The notes under the pieces: model-generated
Told to the model about the DNA's origin: nothing
Databases searched by the model: none
The model's input: the letters and a program-made list of their open reading frames with translations, nothing else
Origin: Lingula anatina
Taxonomy: Eukaryota > Brachiopoda > Lingulata > Lingulida > Lingulidae
DNA: 60,000 bases
Direction: 5' to 3'
Assembly: GCF_001039355.2 (NCBI RefSeq)
Contig: NW_019774025.1
Coordinates: 325,626 to 385,625 of the forward strand
Translations under genes and position numbers: made by a program
In this document: piece by piece, positions 55,501 to 60,000 of the stretch
Layout: each line of letters starts with the position of its first letter
Numbering within the stretch: the stretch's first letter is position 1

Positions 55501-55797
55501 CTGAACACCAGTAGTTTTTAAAATATATATTATTGCTGATTGTTTTACTCCAGCATAAGAGCCACTATCCACTAAATAGACAGTTAGGTGGCATGCCATT
55601 ATATCAATTCAGTTCTAATAAACAGGTGATTTATAGGGAAATAACAGCAGAAATTAATCTCTTCTATGATGACAATGGTTAAAAATGACTGATGAAACAA
55701 AACATTAAATGACTTACTGTAAGTTATACTACATGTACCATGCATTCACTTACCAAAGCACTTTCTTTCAAGTCCAAATTATCCAGAACAACATCGC
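312..55797 (-). CDS. VPS13A: VPS13A/C-type bridge-like lipid transfer protein, partial at both ends (84 exons)
   Basis: VPS13 proteins are long hydrophobic-groove rods that move phospholipids in bulk between organelles at contact sites. Translating the minus strand exon by exon gives family landmarks in order: [42 protein letters not shown]-like MTPEEK, NFQAAK-like [74 protein letters not shown] and [16 protein letters not shown] mapped 84 exons; phases agree at every join and sum to 9,523 nt (about 3,174 residues). Human VPS13A is 3,174 aa and VPS13C about 3,750; adding the missing ends here suggests roughly 3,300. The middle region occurs once, which favours VPS13A over VPS13C. All introns are GT-AG except one GC-AG. 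The Met exon lies beyond 60000 and the last exons before position 1. Introns not listed separately hold only AT-rich sequence in which I recognise nothing. Confidence 0.96.
3699..3904. mobile_element. MITE with long inverted ends, copy 2
   Basis: Arms TATGGATCAAATATGGCCAA and TTGGCCATATTTGATCCATG form a near-perfect stem; outer ends GGGCA and TGCCCC. CACCTGAAAGC...AATCCTCACAG matches the reverse complement of the right half of 54509-54703. Confidence 0.78.
3991..7594 (-). CDS. VPS13A: VPS13A exons 67-75: post-VAB region
   Basis: Exons: 7465-7594, 7186-7308, 6782-6894, 6185-6338, 5727-5879, 5280-5361, 4869-4938, 4465-4573, 3991-4116. Landmarks: [20 protein letters not shown] (family LPPGKAVFYTWADPxG), [135 protein letters not shown] and [11 protein letters not shown]. 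The order and spacing match VPS13A. Short introns with two copies of a MITE (5130-5260, 5459-5590). Confidence 0.95.
5130..5260. mobile_element. MITE, CAGGGATGAG family, copy
   Basis: Shares GCCATTTAGT, AAAATATGGC, GTTATTTTTGGCTCC and AGTCGGAAAAATCTCATC with the other copies. The right end is mutated (CTCATCTGTG). Lies in the intron between exons 73 and 72. Confidence 0.75.
5459..5590. mobile_element. MITE, CAGGGATGAG family, copy
   Basis: Starts CAGGGATGAGGCTG and ends CTCATTCCTG; same internal sequence as 5130-5260, only 200 bp away and in the same orientation. Confidence 0.78.
7595..9098. other. Intron between VAB module 6 and the following exon
   Basis: 1.5 kb of AT-rich sequence with A and T runs (8464-8480, 8655-8684). 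Nothing recognised; Q|RDLKDS joins in phase across it. Confidence 0.65.
9099..10659 (-). CDS. VPS13A: VPS13A exons 63-66: VAB modules 5-6
   Basis: Exons: 10555-10659, 9982-10131, 9592-9723, 9099-9229. Sequence includes [20 protein letters not shown] (family NQFSIDTVGSHGAVKC), [36 protein letters not shown] (module 5 Asn), [16 protein letters not shown] (family LEQCIPFWPE) and [19 protein letters not shown] (module 6 Asn). This completes all six VAB modules. Confidence 0.95.
10660..12767. other. Intron downstream of the lysine-rich exon
   Basis: 2.1 kb, AT-rich, with a poly-A run near 11600. I see no exon, repeat family or RNA gene in it. Confidence 0.65.
12768..12863 (-). CDS. VPS13A: VPS13A 96-nt candidate cassette exon, lysine-rich insert
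   Basis: Acceptor TGTATCAG, 96 nt, strong GTAAGT donor, phase 0 at both ends. It codes [20 protein letters not shown] followed by [12 protein letters not shown], a highly basic, low-complexity stretch. It interrupts VAB between SLLQKKK and [17 protein letters not shown], where vertebrate VPS13A has only a short NNNKVQL-like link. It stands isolated between introns of 2.1 and 2.7 kb. The composition suggests a surface loop, possibly for acidic membranes or phosphorylation (inference). Confidence 0.82.
14029..14219. mobile_element. MITE with GGCCCCAGTTTCACA ends, copy 1
   Basis: 191 bp. Ends GGCCCCAGTTTCACA and TGTGAAACCGGGGCC. Homologous throughout to 30174-30351 (CTGTTACACTGCTCCTGA, CATGTGACCATGTAACCTTG). 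No clear target duplication. Confidence 0.82.
14949..15084. repeat. Long imperfect palindrome (MITE-like foldback)
   Basis: AAGTAAATAAGTTATTATAC at the left pairs with GTATATTAACTTATTTACTT at the right, continuing to a short GC-richer loop. ATGTTTCTAAACA occurs on both sides (about 14938 and 15119) as a direct repeat. Confidence 0.78.
15604..15699 (-). CDS. VPS13A: VPS13A exon 61: VAB module 4-5 connector
   Basis: 96 nt, phase 0. It encodes [20 protein letters not shown] followed by [12 protein letters not shown], which aligns to the conserved HPPxxxxPVLFSF segment of VPS13A/C. Required for the family core. The end is lysine-rich and leads straight into the optional basic exon at 12768-12863. 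Confidence 0.93.
15871..16022. repeat. Long imperfect palindrome, ~150 bp
   Basis: Arms AATAGGTCTTATGCAGC...TTTTGTTTACT and AGTAAACAAAAGTCAGCATC...GGCCTATT pair across a short centre that includes GAGCGCTCTCCA/TGGAGAGCAAGC. Upstream of exon 15604-15699. Confidence 0.78.
16848..16889 (-). CDS. VPS13A: VPS13A 42-nt candidate cassette exon
   Basis: Acceptor TACATAG, 42 nt, donor GTATTG, phase 0 at both ends. The insert [14 protein letters not shown] is His/Gly-rich and polar. It separates [11 protein letters not shown] from [15 protein letters not shown]. In vertebrates the matching segment (QYKADGIHRKHPP) is continuous, and skipping this exon restores that spacing. The pyrimidine tract is modest. 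It could be a chance open stretch, but phase, length and context agree. Confidence 0.6.
17499..18460 (-). CDS. VPS13A: VPS13A exons 57-59: VAB module 4
   Basis: Exons: 18374-18460, 18036-18149, 17499-17600. They read [40 protein letters not shown], a Trp strand [13 protein letters not shown], then [28 protein letters not shown] is the module-4 Asn signature and equals YWMVNKTG of vertebrate VPS13A. All three exons are phase 0. Confidence 0.95.
18907..18924 (-). CDS. VPS13A: VPS13A 18-nt candidate microexon (VDDMFK) in VAB module 3
   Basis: GTTGATGACATGTTCAAG sits between a CTTTACCAG acceptor and a GTAAAA donor, phase 0 on both sides. It inserts VDDMFK between [13 protein letters not shown] and [12 protein letters not shown]. 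In vertebrate VPS13A the same strand runs on directly (YYIEGIE...), so the skipped form [11 protein letters not shown] is the family-like one. Inclusion would lengthen a beta-hairpin loop of an adaptor-binding module. The exon is too short to stand on coding statistics; the support is splice sites plus phase. Confidence 0.62.
19355..23135 (-). CDS. VPS13A: VPS13A exons 49-55: VAB domain modules 1-3
   Basis: Exons: 22971-23135, 22547-22666, 22213-22359, 21515-21676, 20838-21016, 20191-20299, 19355-19486. The VAB (VPS13 adaptor-binding, SHR-BD/DUF1162) domain recruits VPS13 to membranes through short adaptor motifs. It is built of six beta modules, each with an invariant Asn. Modules 1-3 are visible as [33 protein letters not shown] and [19 protein letters not shown]. 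Between them are [39 protein letters not shown] and a Tyr-rich strand [18 protein letters not shown]. The preceding exon has an acidic lead-in (ATPEEEEE) and [16 protein letters not shown], matching the ITLSKxxLxxLNNLxKAF helix. Confidence 0.95.
19617..19822. mobile_element. MITE with TAGATCGA-rich ends, copy 1
   Basis: Ends CCATAGATTAGATCGACCT and AGATCGATCTAAAATCTATGG are inverted repeats. The inner part GGGGTTCACGCTAAAT and GTAGTAGGCGGGAC is shared with 54193-54417. GC-rich compared with the intron around it. Confidence 0.8.
19823..20143. repeat. Exact 160-bp duplication around a single N, with CAGGGATGAG-family MITE remnant
   Basis: 19823-19982 and 19984-20143 look identical, separated by one N at 19983. 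Each copy carries a MITE remnant (GACTGCCATTTAGTG ... AAAATCTCATTCTTG). An identical repeat at an N is the usual mark of contig ends that overlap but were not merged. Confidence 0.85.
21073..21117. repeat. (TTTA)n microsatellite
   Basis: About 11 TTTA/TTAT units close to exon 20838-21016. A similar (AAAT)n run lies at 3283-3328. Confidence 0.9.
21713..21797. mobile_element. MITE of the 48345-48512 family, truncated copy 4, reversed
   Basis: Starts CAGGGGAGGGTC and holds TTTTCTGACAGTCTCCCAAA and ATCTTTGTTGATCCATCC, the reverse complement of the family's right half. The other half is missing. Confidence 0.7.
22405..22450. repeat. (GA)n microsatellite upstream of a splice acceptor
   Basis: About 23 GA units; on the gene's sense strand this is (TC)n, ending about 45 bases before the acceptor of exon 22213-22359. 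Confidence 0.93.
23757..24030 (+). pseudogene. Relic of non-LTR retrotransposon reverse transcriptase C-terminus
   Basis: Plus-strand reading gives [20 protein letters not shown] and, further on, [13 protein letters not shown]. This matches the typical end of LINE-type polymerase ORFs (LLxxIKxRKxxFxGHVxR ... GR ... W). The usual SH/GH-V-R motif is SHVIRK here. The copy is short, stops around 23984 and lacks catalytic RT motifs; the sequence after it is a degenerate tail ending in GACA repeats. It lies antisense in a VPS13A intron. The clade was not determined. Confidence 0.7.
24377..24500. repeat. Diverged ~30-bp tandem repeat, about 4 units
   Basis: Units start at 24377, 24407, 24438 and 24469, each with ACTTTTATTACTAG followed by a variable part and CATGTCC or CATGTCT. 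Period 30-31 bp. The last unit is degenerate. Confidence 0.8.
24939..25447 (+). pseudogene. Relic of Gypsy-type integrase C-terminus with an intron-like gap
   Basis: The plus strand reads [20 protein letters not shown], then [20 protein letters not shown] up to 25184. This is the region after the integrase core in Gypsy/KRBA2-SCAND3-like proteins (xFLMYGRxPxLPxx ... KAQxxQKxxYDxxH). The next expected motif, [20 protein letters not shown], follows in another stretch from 25367 to a stop at 25447. The 182-bp gap 25185-25366 begins GTATGC and ends CATTAG, so the two parts join in frame if spliced. No catalytic residues are present. Most likely a decayed element; a small nested gene is possible. 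Confidence 0.6.
25757..25920. repeat. Second array of the ~30-bp repeat family
   Basis: Repeats of GGACTTNCATTCCTAG and AATGCATGCT with spacing near 36 bp, related to the units at 24377-24500 in the same intron. About four degenerate copies. Confidence 0.65.
26039..28169 (-). CDS. VPS13A: VPS13A exons 43-48: end of channel, leading to VAB domain
   Basis: Exons: 28047-28169, 27426-27578, 26962-27049, 26779-26855, 26420-26539, 26039-26164. Landmarks: [16 protein letters not shown] (family DLQVRACPF position), [40 protein letters not shown], a very acidic linker ([18 protein letters not shown]), [20 protein letters not shown] and [20 protein letters not shown]. The last is one of the best conserved stretches of VPS13A/C and confirms identity. 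The 26420-26539 exon uses a weak GTTTAA donor. Confidence 0.95.
26606..26702. repeat. Trinucleotide (GAT/AAT)n repeat
   Basis: Roughly 95 bp of ATG/ATA/ATA triplets shortly upstream (sense strand) of the acceptor of exon 26420-26539. Confidence 0.9.
27236..27405. mobile_element. MITE with CAGGGGCGGA ends, copy 2
   Basis: 170 bp, homologous to 48345-48512. ACAAA at 27231-27235 and 27406-27410 is the 5-bp duplication. Sits within about 15 bases of the donor of exon 27426-27578. Confidence 0.85.
27839..27971. mobile_element. TA-flanked MITE with CAGGGATGAG ends (best copy)
   Basis: 133 bp. Perfect 10-bp inverted ends CAGGGATGAG and CTCATCCCTG, with TA on each side (27837-27838, 27972-27973), as for Tc1/mariner-type insertions. 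Best of five copies in the window. Confidence 0.82.
28170..29222. other. Intron next to the 12-nt exon, nothing recognised
   Basis: About 1.05 kb, AT-rich, with short T runs and an AAT patch near 28470. Confidence 0.6.
29223..29234 (-). CDS. VPS13A: VPS13A 12-nt candidate microexon (IKDE)
   Basis: On the minus strand a strong pyrimidine tract (TTTTCCTTTCATTTGTTTTACAG) leads into 12 nt, ATTAAGGATGAG, followed by a GTAAAC donor. Phase is 0 on both sides, adding IKDE between SNTNALIMK and [12 protein letters not shown]. Vertebrate VPS13A runs straight through at this position, so skipping gives the family-like form. A tract this good in front of a four-codon reading frame is the usual look of a regulated microexon. 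A chance match cannot be excluded without RNA data. Confidence 0.66.
29655..31847 (-). CDS. VPS13A: VPS13A exons 37-41: late channel region
   Basis: Exons: 31720-31847, 31220-31392, 30748-30839, 30360-30503, 29655-29776. They encode a Thr/Pro/Ala-rich linker ([18 protein letters not shown]), [78 protein letters not shown] and [20 protein letters not shown]. These align to VPS13A segments DRKPxVKKATPRMI, MYICASVEFLQTVANVF and IKNPEIVFVADM. The donor of 30360-30503 lies only a few bases from a MITE end (30351). Confidence 0.94.
30049..30174. mobile_element. MITE, CAGGGATGAG family, decayed left end
   Basis: Contains AAATATGGCATGGGGTCCAG, GCGGGAAATCCACTAGTAAT and the intact right end CTCATCCCTG. 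A run of Ts lies inside it. Its right end abuts the next MITE at 30174. Confidence 0.7.
30174..30351. mobile_element. MITE with GGCCCCAGTTTCACA ends, copy 2
   Basis: 178 bp, homologous to 14029-14219. Right end GTGAAACCAGGACC is slightly decayed. It stops 8 bases before the exon 30360-30503 boundary, so it occupies the intron from about +9. Confidence 0.82.
32159..35298 (-). CDS. VPS13A: VPS13A exons 29-36: central lipid-channel region
   Basis: Exons: 35210-35298, 34752-34974, 34470-34589, 34054-34157, 33723-33890, 33149-33456, 32657-32804, 32159-32300. Landmarks: [39 protein letters not shown], a charged linker [26 protein letters not shown]-like [70 protein letters not shown] and [23 protein letters not shown]13C has two copies of this segment; here there is one. 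The 32657-32804 acceptor was chosen by phase: an upstream AG gives the wrong frame, and CCATTCCCAG gives ...[13 protein letters not shown]. The block ends in a Gly/Ser-rich linker. Confidence 0.94.
35085..35195. mobile_element. MITE of the 48345-48512 family, truncated copy 3
   Basis: Carries GGGTCTTCCAGAAGACGGTC and GATGGATCAACAAAGATAA, but lacks clean ends. Its right edge is about 15 bases from the donor of exon 35210-35298. Confidence 0.7.
36576..36638 (-). CDS. VPS13A: VPS13A 63-nt phase-symmetric exon
   Basis: Acceptor TTTCACAG, donor GTATGC, phase 1 at both ends. It encodes [20 protein letters not shown], an acidic polar insert, between [14 protein letters not shown] and [14 protein letters not shown]. 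Joining the neighbours directly keeps frame and fits the family spacing at least as well. It stands alone between introns of 1.3 and 1.8 kb, which suits a regulated exon. RNA evidence is needed to tell constitutive from alternative use. Confidence 0.8.
37560..37727. mobile_element. MITE with CAGGCCCGTACCCAG ends, copy 1
   Basis: 168 bp. Ends CAGGCCCGTACCCAG and CTGGCTACGGGCCTG. GGATA duplicated at 37555-37559 and 37728-37732. Shares internal sequence with 52528-52697 (AGATCAAATTTTACC, AAGTAGACC/AAGTGGACC). Confidence 0.87.
38394..41571 (-). CDS. VPS13A: VPS13A exons 21-27: lipid-channel repeats and FFAT-region linker
   Basis: Exons: 41419-41571, 40795-40873, 40243-40330, 39818-39932, 39465-39600, 38908-39063, 38394-38550. 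They contain [91 protein letters not shown] and [19 protein letters not shown], each aligning to the channel repeats of VPS13A. The exons at 39465-39600 and 38908-39063 form a disordered acidic/Ser-Thr linker where vertebrate VPS13A has its FFAT motif, which binds the ER protein VAP. Here the equivalent stretch reads [17 protein letters not shown], with the exon junction between L and E, a degenerate version at best. Confidence 0.94.
40555..40740. repeat. Tandem duplication, ~92-bp unit
   Basis: ATTCATATTTATCATTCTTA begins at 40555 and again at 40647; both units end with ATCTTCAAGAGTGGC. The units differ by a few bases and a short insertion (TTACCTGACC) in the second. Confidence 0.85.
40918..40987. 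repeat. (AAT)n-(ATT)n palindromic microsatellite
   Basis: AAT units switch to ATT units near 40945, giving a self-complementary repeat about 45 bp upstream (sense strand) of exon 40795-40873. Confidence 0.9.
41903..45253 (-). CDS. VPS13A: VPS13A exons 14-20: VPS13_N end and first channel repeats
   Basis: Exons: 45145-45253, 44335-44367 (small, listed separately), 43514-43614, 43201-43268, 42865-42942, 42219-42420, 41903-41961. The first codes a basic linker with the tandem [10 protein letters not shown], matching the Trp-rich GWF segment found at this place in VPS13A and VPS13C. It is followed by [20 protein letters not shown], equivalent to the family's LTPEEKxxLYxAIGY. The 202-nt exon carries [13 protein letters not shown] and [17 protein letters not shown]; the NPLD form resembles VPS13A more than VPS13C. 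The block ends with [14 protein letters not shown], a conserved helix and turn in the RBG channel repeats. Confidence 0.94.
44335..44367 (-). CDS. VPS13A: VPS13A 33-nt small exon, acidic insert
   Basis: 33 nt, phase 1 at both ends, between a TTTAG acceptor and a GTATGT donor. It adds [11 protein letters not shown] between the lysine-rich end of the GGWF exon (KDEKGV) and [12 protein letters not shown]. Splicing the neighbours directly also keeps frame and gives [15 protein letters not shown], so this may be a cassette. The Ser/Glu sequence looks like a phosphorylatable linker, but that is inference. Confidence 0.78.
46046..46093 (-). CDS. VPS13A: VPS13A 48-nt candidate cassette exon, acidic insert
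   Basis: The minus strand reads a pyrimidine-rich stretch, an acceptor ending GGTAAG, then 48 nt encoding [16 protein letters not shown] and a good GTAAGA donor. Both ends are phase 0, so use or skipping keeps frame. It falls between the QQAELE helix and the [12 protein letters not shown] linker. As I recall vertebrate VPS13A, it runs directly between the matching segments, so the exon is either a lineage insertion or alternatively spliced. The acceptor is weaker than its neighbours, which lowers confidence. Confidence 0.68.
46684..55797 (-). CDS. VPS13A: VPS13A exons 1-12 of the window: chorein N-terminal region
   Basis: Exons: 55754-55797, 55318-55360, 52731-52826, 50382-50483, 50057-50226, 49561-49620, 49023-49106, 48702-48756, 48109-48239, 47718-47827, 47110-47281, 46684-46746. 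They encode about residues 1-377 of the visible protein. The block opens with [15 protein letters not shown] and continues with [18 protein letters not shown], the hallmark of the chorein domain that forms the ER-side entrance of the lipid channel. The 102-nt fourth exon codes a Lys/Glu-rich charged linker ([20 protein letters not shown]). The next has [20 protein letters not shown] and HVRYEDK, a core VPS13_N motif. [12 protein letters not shown] and [13 protein letters not shown] follow. The upstream exon with MVxES...LGIW was sought up to 60000 and not found; the first exon here starts with the last two bases of a Gly codon. Confidence 0.95.
48345..48512. mobile_element. MITE with CAGGGGCGGAT ends, copy 1
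   Basis: 168 bp. Ends CAGGGGCGGAT and GATCTGCCCCTG. CAGAT occurs at 48340-48344 and 48513-48517 as a 5-bp duplication. Internal motif GGAAGACGGTCA repeats in both arms. Confidence 0.85.
48776..48838. repeat. Tandem duplication, ~31-bp unit
   Basis: Two copies of GGTTTAGTTGACATAAATGT followed by AATAACATTT, next to the acceptor side of exon 48702-48756. Confidence 0.85.
51603..51768. mobile_element. MITE with CAGGGGCGTAACCAG ends
   Basis: 166 bp. Terminal inverted repeats CAGGGGCGTAACCAG and CTGGTTACGCCCCTG; flanked on both sides by TAAAA (51598-51602 and 51769-51773), a 5-bp target duplication. No coding capacity. hAT-like by the CAG start, though 8 bp is usual for that superfamily. Confidence 0.85.
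52441..52525. repeat. (TA)n microsatellite, about 84 bp
   Basis: Uninterrupted TA dinucleotides, likely length-variable. The MITE at 52528 is inserted at its right edge. Confidence 0.95.
52528..52697. mobile_element. MITE with CAGGCCC ends, copy 2
   Basis: 170 bp, clearly homologous end to end to 37560-37727. Flanks TATGT and TGTGT resemble a slightly decayed 5-bp duplication. Inserted directly beside a long TA repeat, and its right end is only 32 bp from the donor of the LKIPWKN exon. Confidence 0.82.
54193..54417. mobile_element. MITE with TAGATCGA-rich ends, copy 2
   Basis: Inverted ends ATTTAGATCGATCT and AGATCGATCTAAAAATCT; inner CCTAACTCCCTGGGGGTTCA and TTAATTACCCCCTTACAGC match copy 1. 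The left end carries an extra AGATCGA unit. Confidence 0.8.
54509..54703. mobile_element. MITE with ~45-bp inverted ends, copy 1
   Basis: Left arm GAGTGCATTAAGAAAAGTGG and CATGGATCAAACATGG; right arm CCATATTTGATCCACGG and GTTCTGAATGCACTC. The arms pair over about 45 bp. Homologous in opposite orientation to 3699-3904. Confidence 0.78.
54931..55159. mobile_element. MITE with GGCTGTGTTCAGAA ends
   Basis: Inverted ends GGCTGTGTTCAGAATGGAAG and TCCTGTTCTGAACACAGCC. Near the right end AATCCCCGCTGAGATAGATC resembles the inner part of the TAGATCGA MITEs, so the families may be related. Confidence 0.75.
55314..55320 (-). promoter_or_regulatory. GC-type splice donor (GC-AG intron)
   Basis: The exon ending GGTCACATA is followed on the minus strand by GGCAAGTA, i.e. 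AG|GCAAGT. Using GC as donor gives ...[15 protein letters not shown], exactly the conserved family reading. No GT in the right phase is nearby. GC donors with this extended consensus are the known minor class. Confidence 0.85.
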
Positions 55798-58700
55798 CTG
55801 AAAAATAATATAATGTGCCATAATCAGTCCAAATTTATATGAAAATATCTACTAACAGCTATAATATATCATATTCAAAGTAGGTGGTTGTTTGGATACA
55901 TGGGCTTTTTTTTTTTTTTTTTAACGTTTAAAGGAACAGTCACACAGATATTACTTTTCGTCTTTATTTCCACACAAATGATGTCAAATATTCATTCAAT
56001 GCACACTCCTAAGAAGTAACTTGTTACAAATCAATCATGTAATGTCATTTGCCTGAAAAGAGTTAGCCTTAGAGGGCCAAAGTTTTCCAATAATATTCCC
56101 TGAGAACTAACAAATGATTTATTTAGCAAGAAAGGACCAGAATACTGAAGACATCGATAACAGGTTAGAATGCTGATAATTTCACAGACAAATGGGCTTT
56201 GGGGGCCATGTTCATGTAGATGCTAGTATTTATTGCAAGGATAATATTATCCCATAAACTAAAAGCTACTAGTAAATCACTGTGTGGCTATTCCTCTCGA
56301 TTCTTCTTTATTGATTGTAACACTGATACCATCTACGCAGGATTTCATCCATATTGGAGATTTTAATTTTTTGACTTGGTAATAAAGTTTCTATTTTAAA
56401 TGATTTAGCAGACATACACCTGTAAAAAGAGAGACTTTTTTAAAATTCTAATCCTGAAAATATAAACGATTTAAACATTCATATTCCTGGTGGCATTTTA
56501 AAATGACAGTCATATACATGTATATACACCAGTTCTCACACATGCAAGTACACAACTTTATATTTTACAACCAGGGATGTCTACAGCTGAGATTACTGTG
56601 GTTAAATGAGCAAAACTACCAGCTGTTGCTAACATCATTACTGACAGCAGAGGAAACCTCTTAAGCACAGTCATGGGACTGTTAGCTATGCATAAGACCT
56701 TGTTTTGTACAGGAAAAATTAACACAGAGCTTATGATACCATTGGTAACCCCCCAGGTTGGAGTGCTAAAGGACTCATAATTTTTTAACATCTGGAATTG
56801 CCAGTGTACAATCTCTTTTATATGTGATCTTTAAGGAGCAAATTGCAAAATACAATTTTTCAGAACAAATCAACATTGATGTATCAGATGTATGTGATGG
56901 CAGAGCAAGCAATATTCAGATAGTGAAATCAGGTCACTGAAGCCTTCTTCTAGAATTGATCTATTGATAATCATTCAGTTTAATTAAACAATCAAAAATA
57001 AAATGTTCCAACATGCATATGATTATGACACAAAACCTATTCATATTTAATTATCTTTAATCAATAAAAATTACTAAATAAATTATACACAGAAAGAGAG
57101 ACCAGTTTTCAAACATTGTACATTTTATAAAATCAAAAAGAAAACATTTAACATGGCGAGAAATTTATATACGGATTCCCAGACTGTTAACCCTAAAAGG
57201 CCAAAGGAAATAATCATGATGATTTAGTATATATAGGGCTGTCATGCTGATTCACTTCCCCTGTAGCAAAGTCAGTGCTCTACACTATTTCTAGCAAAGT
57301 TGTGATTACATAACTTACTATGCACTGTCTTAGTAAACCATGTCAGTAGGTACTATTTCTACCTCGGTTCTATCTGGTTAGGAATTATACGTTAGCCCAT
57401 CACAATTTCACTAAAATTCTAAAATTCATACCTATGTCCCCACTTAAGTATCTATAGAAAATCACACCAGGTATAAAGTGAAAGTGCTATTACATCTAAA
57501 TACATCACCACAACGATGACTAAGTGCAATCAGAACTACAGGTAATGCTAGAAAGTAAAGTACAAGTATGTTTAAATGTACAATGACTCACAAAGTAAAA
57601 CTGCTAATTCTTTAAGCTGTTGCACAAAACAATCCTTGGTCACTGAGACTGTGTGCAGATATTAAGGATGAATGTTGCAGCTATGAAAAAAAAACTTTAC
57701 GATTTTACTTTTTTGTATAATGGTACTCAAGCAATACAAGTTTCAAAACAATGTCAATGACAATGAAGAGATTTTATACCAATTGTAAAATTCTTTTTTT
57801 ACTTCAAAGGACTTCAATTCATAGCAAGCAATTAAACAGGAAAAAAAATGAATCAAATTTTTGAGTTTGCAACAATAGTGCAAATCTAGATAATTTTCAT
57901 TTTAAAGTGTGGTTTTGCAAGTTGTGTTCTGTCACAGAGGTCCAGTTCATAAGACATGGTATTATACATGAAGATATTATTCCATCAAAAACCATTAAAA
58001 TAAAATAAGTCATGTGCTTGTCTGCAAACTATCATATAATTACATATAAGGGGTGTATATCAATATGAGTTTTTTTGTGTGTGTGGGTGTGTGCATCTCA
58101 TTAACATGCAACTATTTCGTTCATCTGAAACCTATGGCCTTTGTAACGGACAAAGTGGTTGGCTCATCTAAAAACTTATAACTGCTGGGTCATTCAAAAC
58201 TGAGAAACAAAATTCCTCCAACACCCAGAGTTTCAGAGTCTACTGGAAACTTCCGGAAATTCACCTCTACCCCAGTATATGGTTAGCACAGTTATGCCTC
58301 TTCCATGATATAGCCAAATATATATATATATATAAAACACATGTCTTGATAATAAAGTCAATCAAATCTAGAGGCTGGAAAAAACGAATGATGAGTATCT
58401 AGTCGAGTCACTGAAAAATACTCTGAAACCCAGGGTTGCCTCCCACTACCAGTACATTCTTTACAAAATGGCAACAAGCAAATTTACCTATATTTTTTTT
58501 TTCAAATTCACCCCACCCTGTAAATTAATGCAATAAGCTGTTCACTGTTTGGGATAATTCATGCACAACCACAGTGTCTTTTCCAAGCAAACTTATTGCA
58601 AATATAACTGACCCAGACAAGAGTTAAGTCATAGGTCTATGTGATTGGCAGGTCAGAATGAGCATGTTTATTCCAATAATTTAGGTCAAGGAAAAACCAG

Positions 58701-60000
58701 TTAGCTGGGTCACGTGTGACTCATAAACATGTGACCATTATCCTGGACGTCCATGTACACAATGTAAAGCAATAAAATGTATGAATAATTCAATTTTTAA
58801 AAGTTATCAGTCATAAAAACCAATATAAATATTTGACACTACGCTAATACTTCTGCTAAGAAACACAAAGCTAAAGAAAAAAAACCCTGAAACAGTTGTA
58901 GATATCATACTTACTTACGTAATTTTTAAATAATTTTTCAGAGTACATAGAGACCATAAAATATTGCCAAATGACCTGTTACTCTTACGAACCCACCTGA
59001 TGGTCAAAGATTACCATCTTAAAATAACCACTTTTGTCCTTAGGGATTTCAGGGTAAGGAATTTTCCCACAGGCAATAAACTATTTATGCCTTCTAGTAT
59101 ATCTTTGGAATATCAGTTCTATATCTTGAATACAAATTTGTATTATGATGGTACATGTATACAGTGTCATATTTGACAAATGCCTTGTATAAATTATAAT
59201 AAGATGATATATCTCTCACCCTAGTTTTCAAAGGTAAGATTAGTCTTGTGACTAACATCACATGCAAAATGAAGGGTAATATTGCAGTAATATGATATTT
59301 CTTTTTATATTCTTATAGTCATAGGCATCCTATTTGTCATCATTAGCTCATCACATGCTTTTCACATGACATTGTTATCTTTTCTATAATGTTTTTACAA
59401 TTGTAAAAATTGTGCATTTCCTTAACCACGACAACTTGTTTACTCCTTATAACTTAATTCCATGCACAGGTCACTGCTTTACTTAAATTAGAAAAGTTCT
59501 AATAAATATAAATGTTCTTGTGAATTGCAGCAATCATTAAAATGTAGTTGAAATCCTCATTAAATTCTCATTAAATTAAATTGTCAATAAGAGGATCCTC
59601 TTTAGCAAATGCCAATAGCCTACATGTAATATTTATGAAAATTGCAGATTTGTTGACTTCCCTCCCTAGAATATAATTTCAGGGTAAAATTTACATGGCA
59701 CCCAGAGAGGAATACTGGGTCATCTTAAATAATGACTGCTTAGAGGACAGAATACATCTATAGACAAATGGCTAAAACAAAATAAAAGTAAAGAGATAAA
59801 GATCCATTCAGTGTACTATACATGTGTGTGTGTGTGCATGCTTATTCATGTTCCAAGTTCAAGTACGTTATACAGGATATGCATATGGGGAATAGCACTG
59901 TAATTACTTTTAATAGAGTAATATTGATCCCTTGTATGTATAATATCAAGAGTGCAATAGCGCTTATGGCTGGTTTTGCCTGACGCTTATACAGCTTTCG
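55798..60000 (-). other. VPS13A first visible intron, no gene recognised
   Basis: 4.2 kb upstream of the first visible exon. AT-rich with short A/T runs, a CA/TG patch near 58070-58100 and 59825-59840, and a TA run at 58317-58334. I looked on the minus strand for the initiator exon (MVxES..., ...LGIW followed by a donor) and did not find it, so the promoter and Met exon should lie beyond 60000. Confidence 0.7.

Noticed and set aside
55798-60000. Promoter or first exon of VPS13A
   Set aside because: No reading frame with the conserved N-terminus and a suitable donor was found; calling a promoter would be guesswork.

Overview
The window is animal nuclear DNA, clearly AT-rich (composition not counted), and is filled almost end to end by one intron-dense gene on the minus strand. 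By exon-by-exon translation this gene is a VPS13A/VPS13C-type bridge-like lipid transfer protein, closer to VPS13A because the middle region is present once, not duplicated as in VPS13C. I resolved 84 coding exons (9,523 nt, 3,173 complete codons plus partial codons at both ends) between 55797 (5' end) and 312 (3' end). Reading phase is continuous across all 83 joins. The first coding exon(s), with the initiator Met and the conserved LGIW segment, should lie beyond 60000. The last exons, with the rest of the C-terminal PH-like domain, lie before position 1. The phylum cannot be fixed from one gene; an invertebrate, possibly a mollusc or other lophotrochozoan, is a guess from gene structure and the dense small DNA transposons.

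Layout from the 5' end (right to left): 60000-55798, an intron with no gene; 55797-46684, N-terminal chorein/VPS13_N region; 46093-38394, first part of the lipid-channel repeats, including the linker where vertebrate VPS13A carries its FFAT motif; 36638-26039, the rest of the channel; 23135-9099, the VAB (adaptor-binding) domain, in which six modules each show the expected conserved Asn; 7594-312, the C-terminal ATG2_C-like amphipathic region and the start of the PH-like domain.

The most interesting feature of the gene is a set of seven small, reading-frame-neutral exons (12, 18, 33, 42, 48, 63 and 96 nt). They encode short charged or polar inserts at loop positions. Leaving each out gives a protein that aligns better with what I recall of vertebrate VPS13A, so they look like alternatively spliced cassettes or microexons. 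One intron uses a GC donor.

The introns hold many short non-autonomous DNA transposons: three families with CAGG-type ends and 5-bp target duplications, one TA-flanked family, and several others. They also hold palindromes, a ~30-bp minisatellite family, a reverse-transcriptase tail relic and a Gypsy-type integrase relic whose two halves are separated by a splice-like gap. A 160-bp exact duplication around a single N (19823-20143) is probably an assembly artefact.

I saw no CRISPR array, operon, rRNA, tRNA or viral gene, and no convincing previously undescribed system. The novelty here is at the level of exon usage and transposon families.
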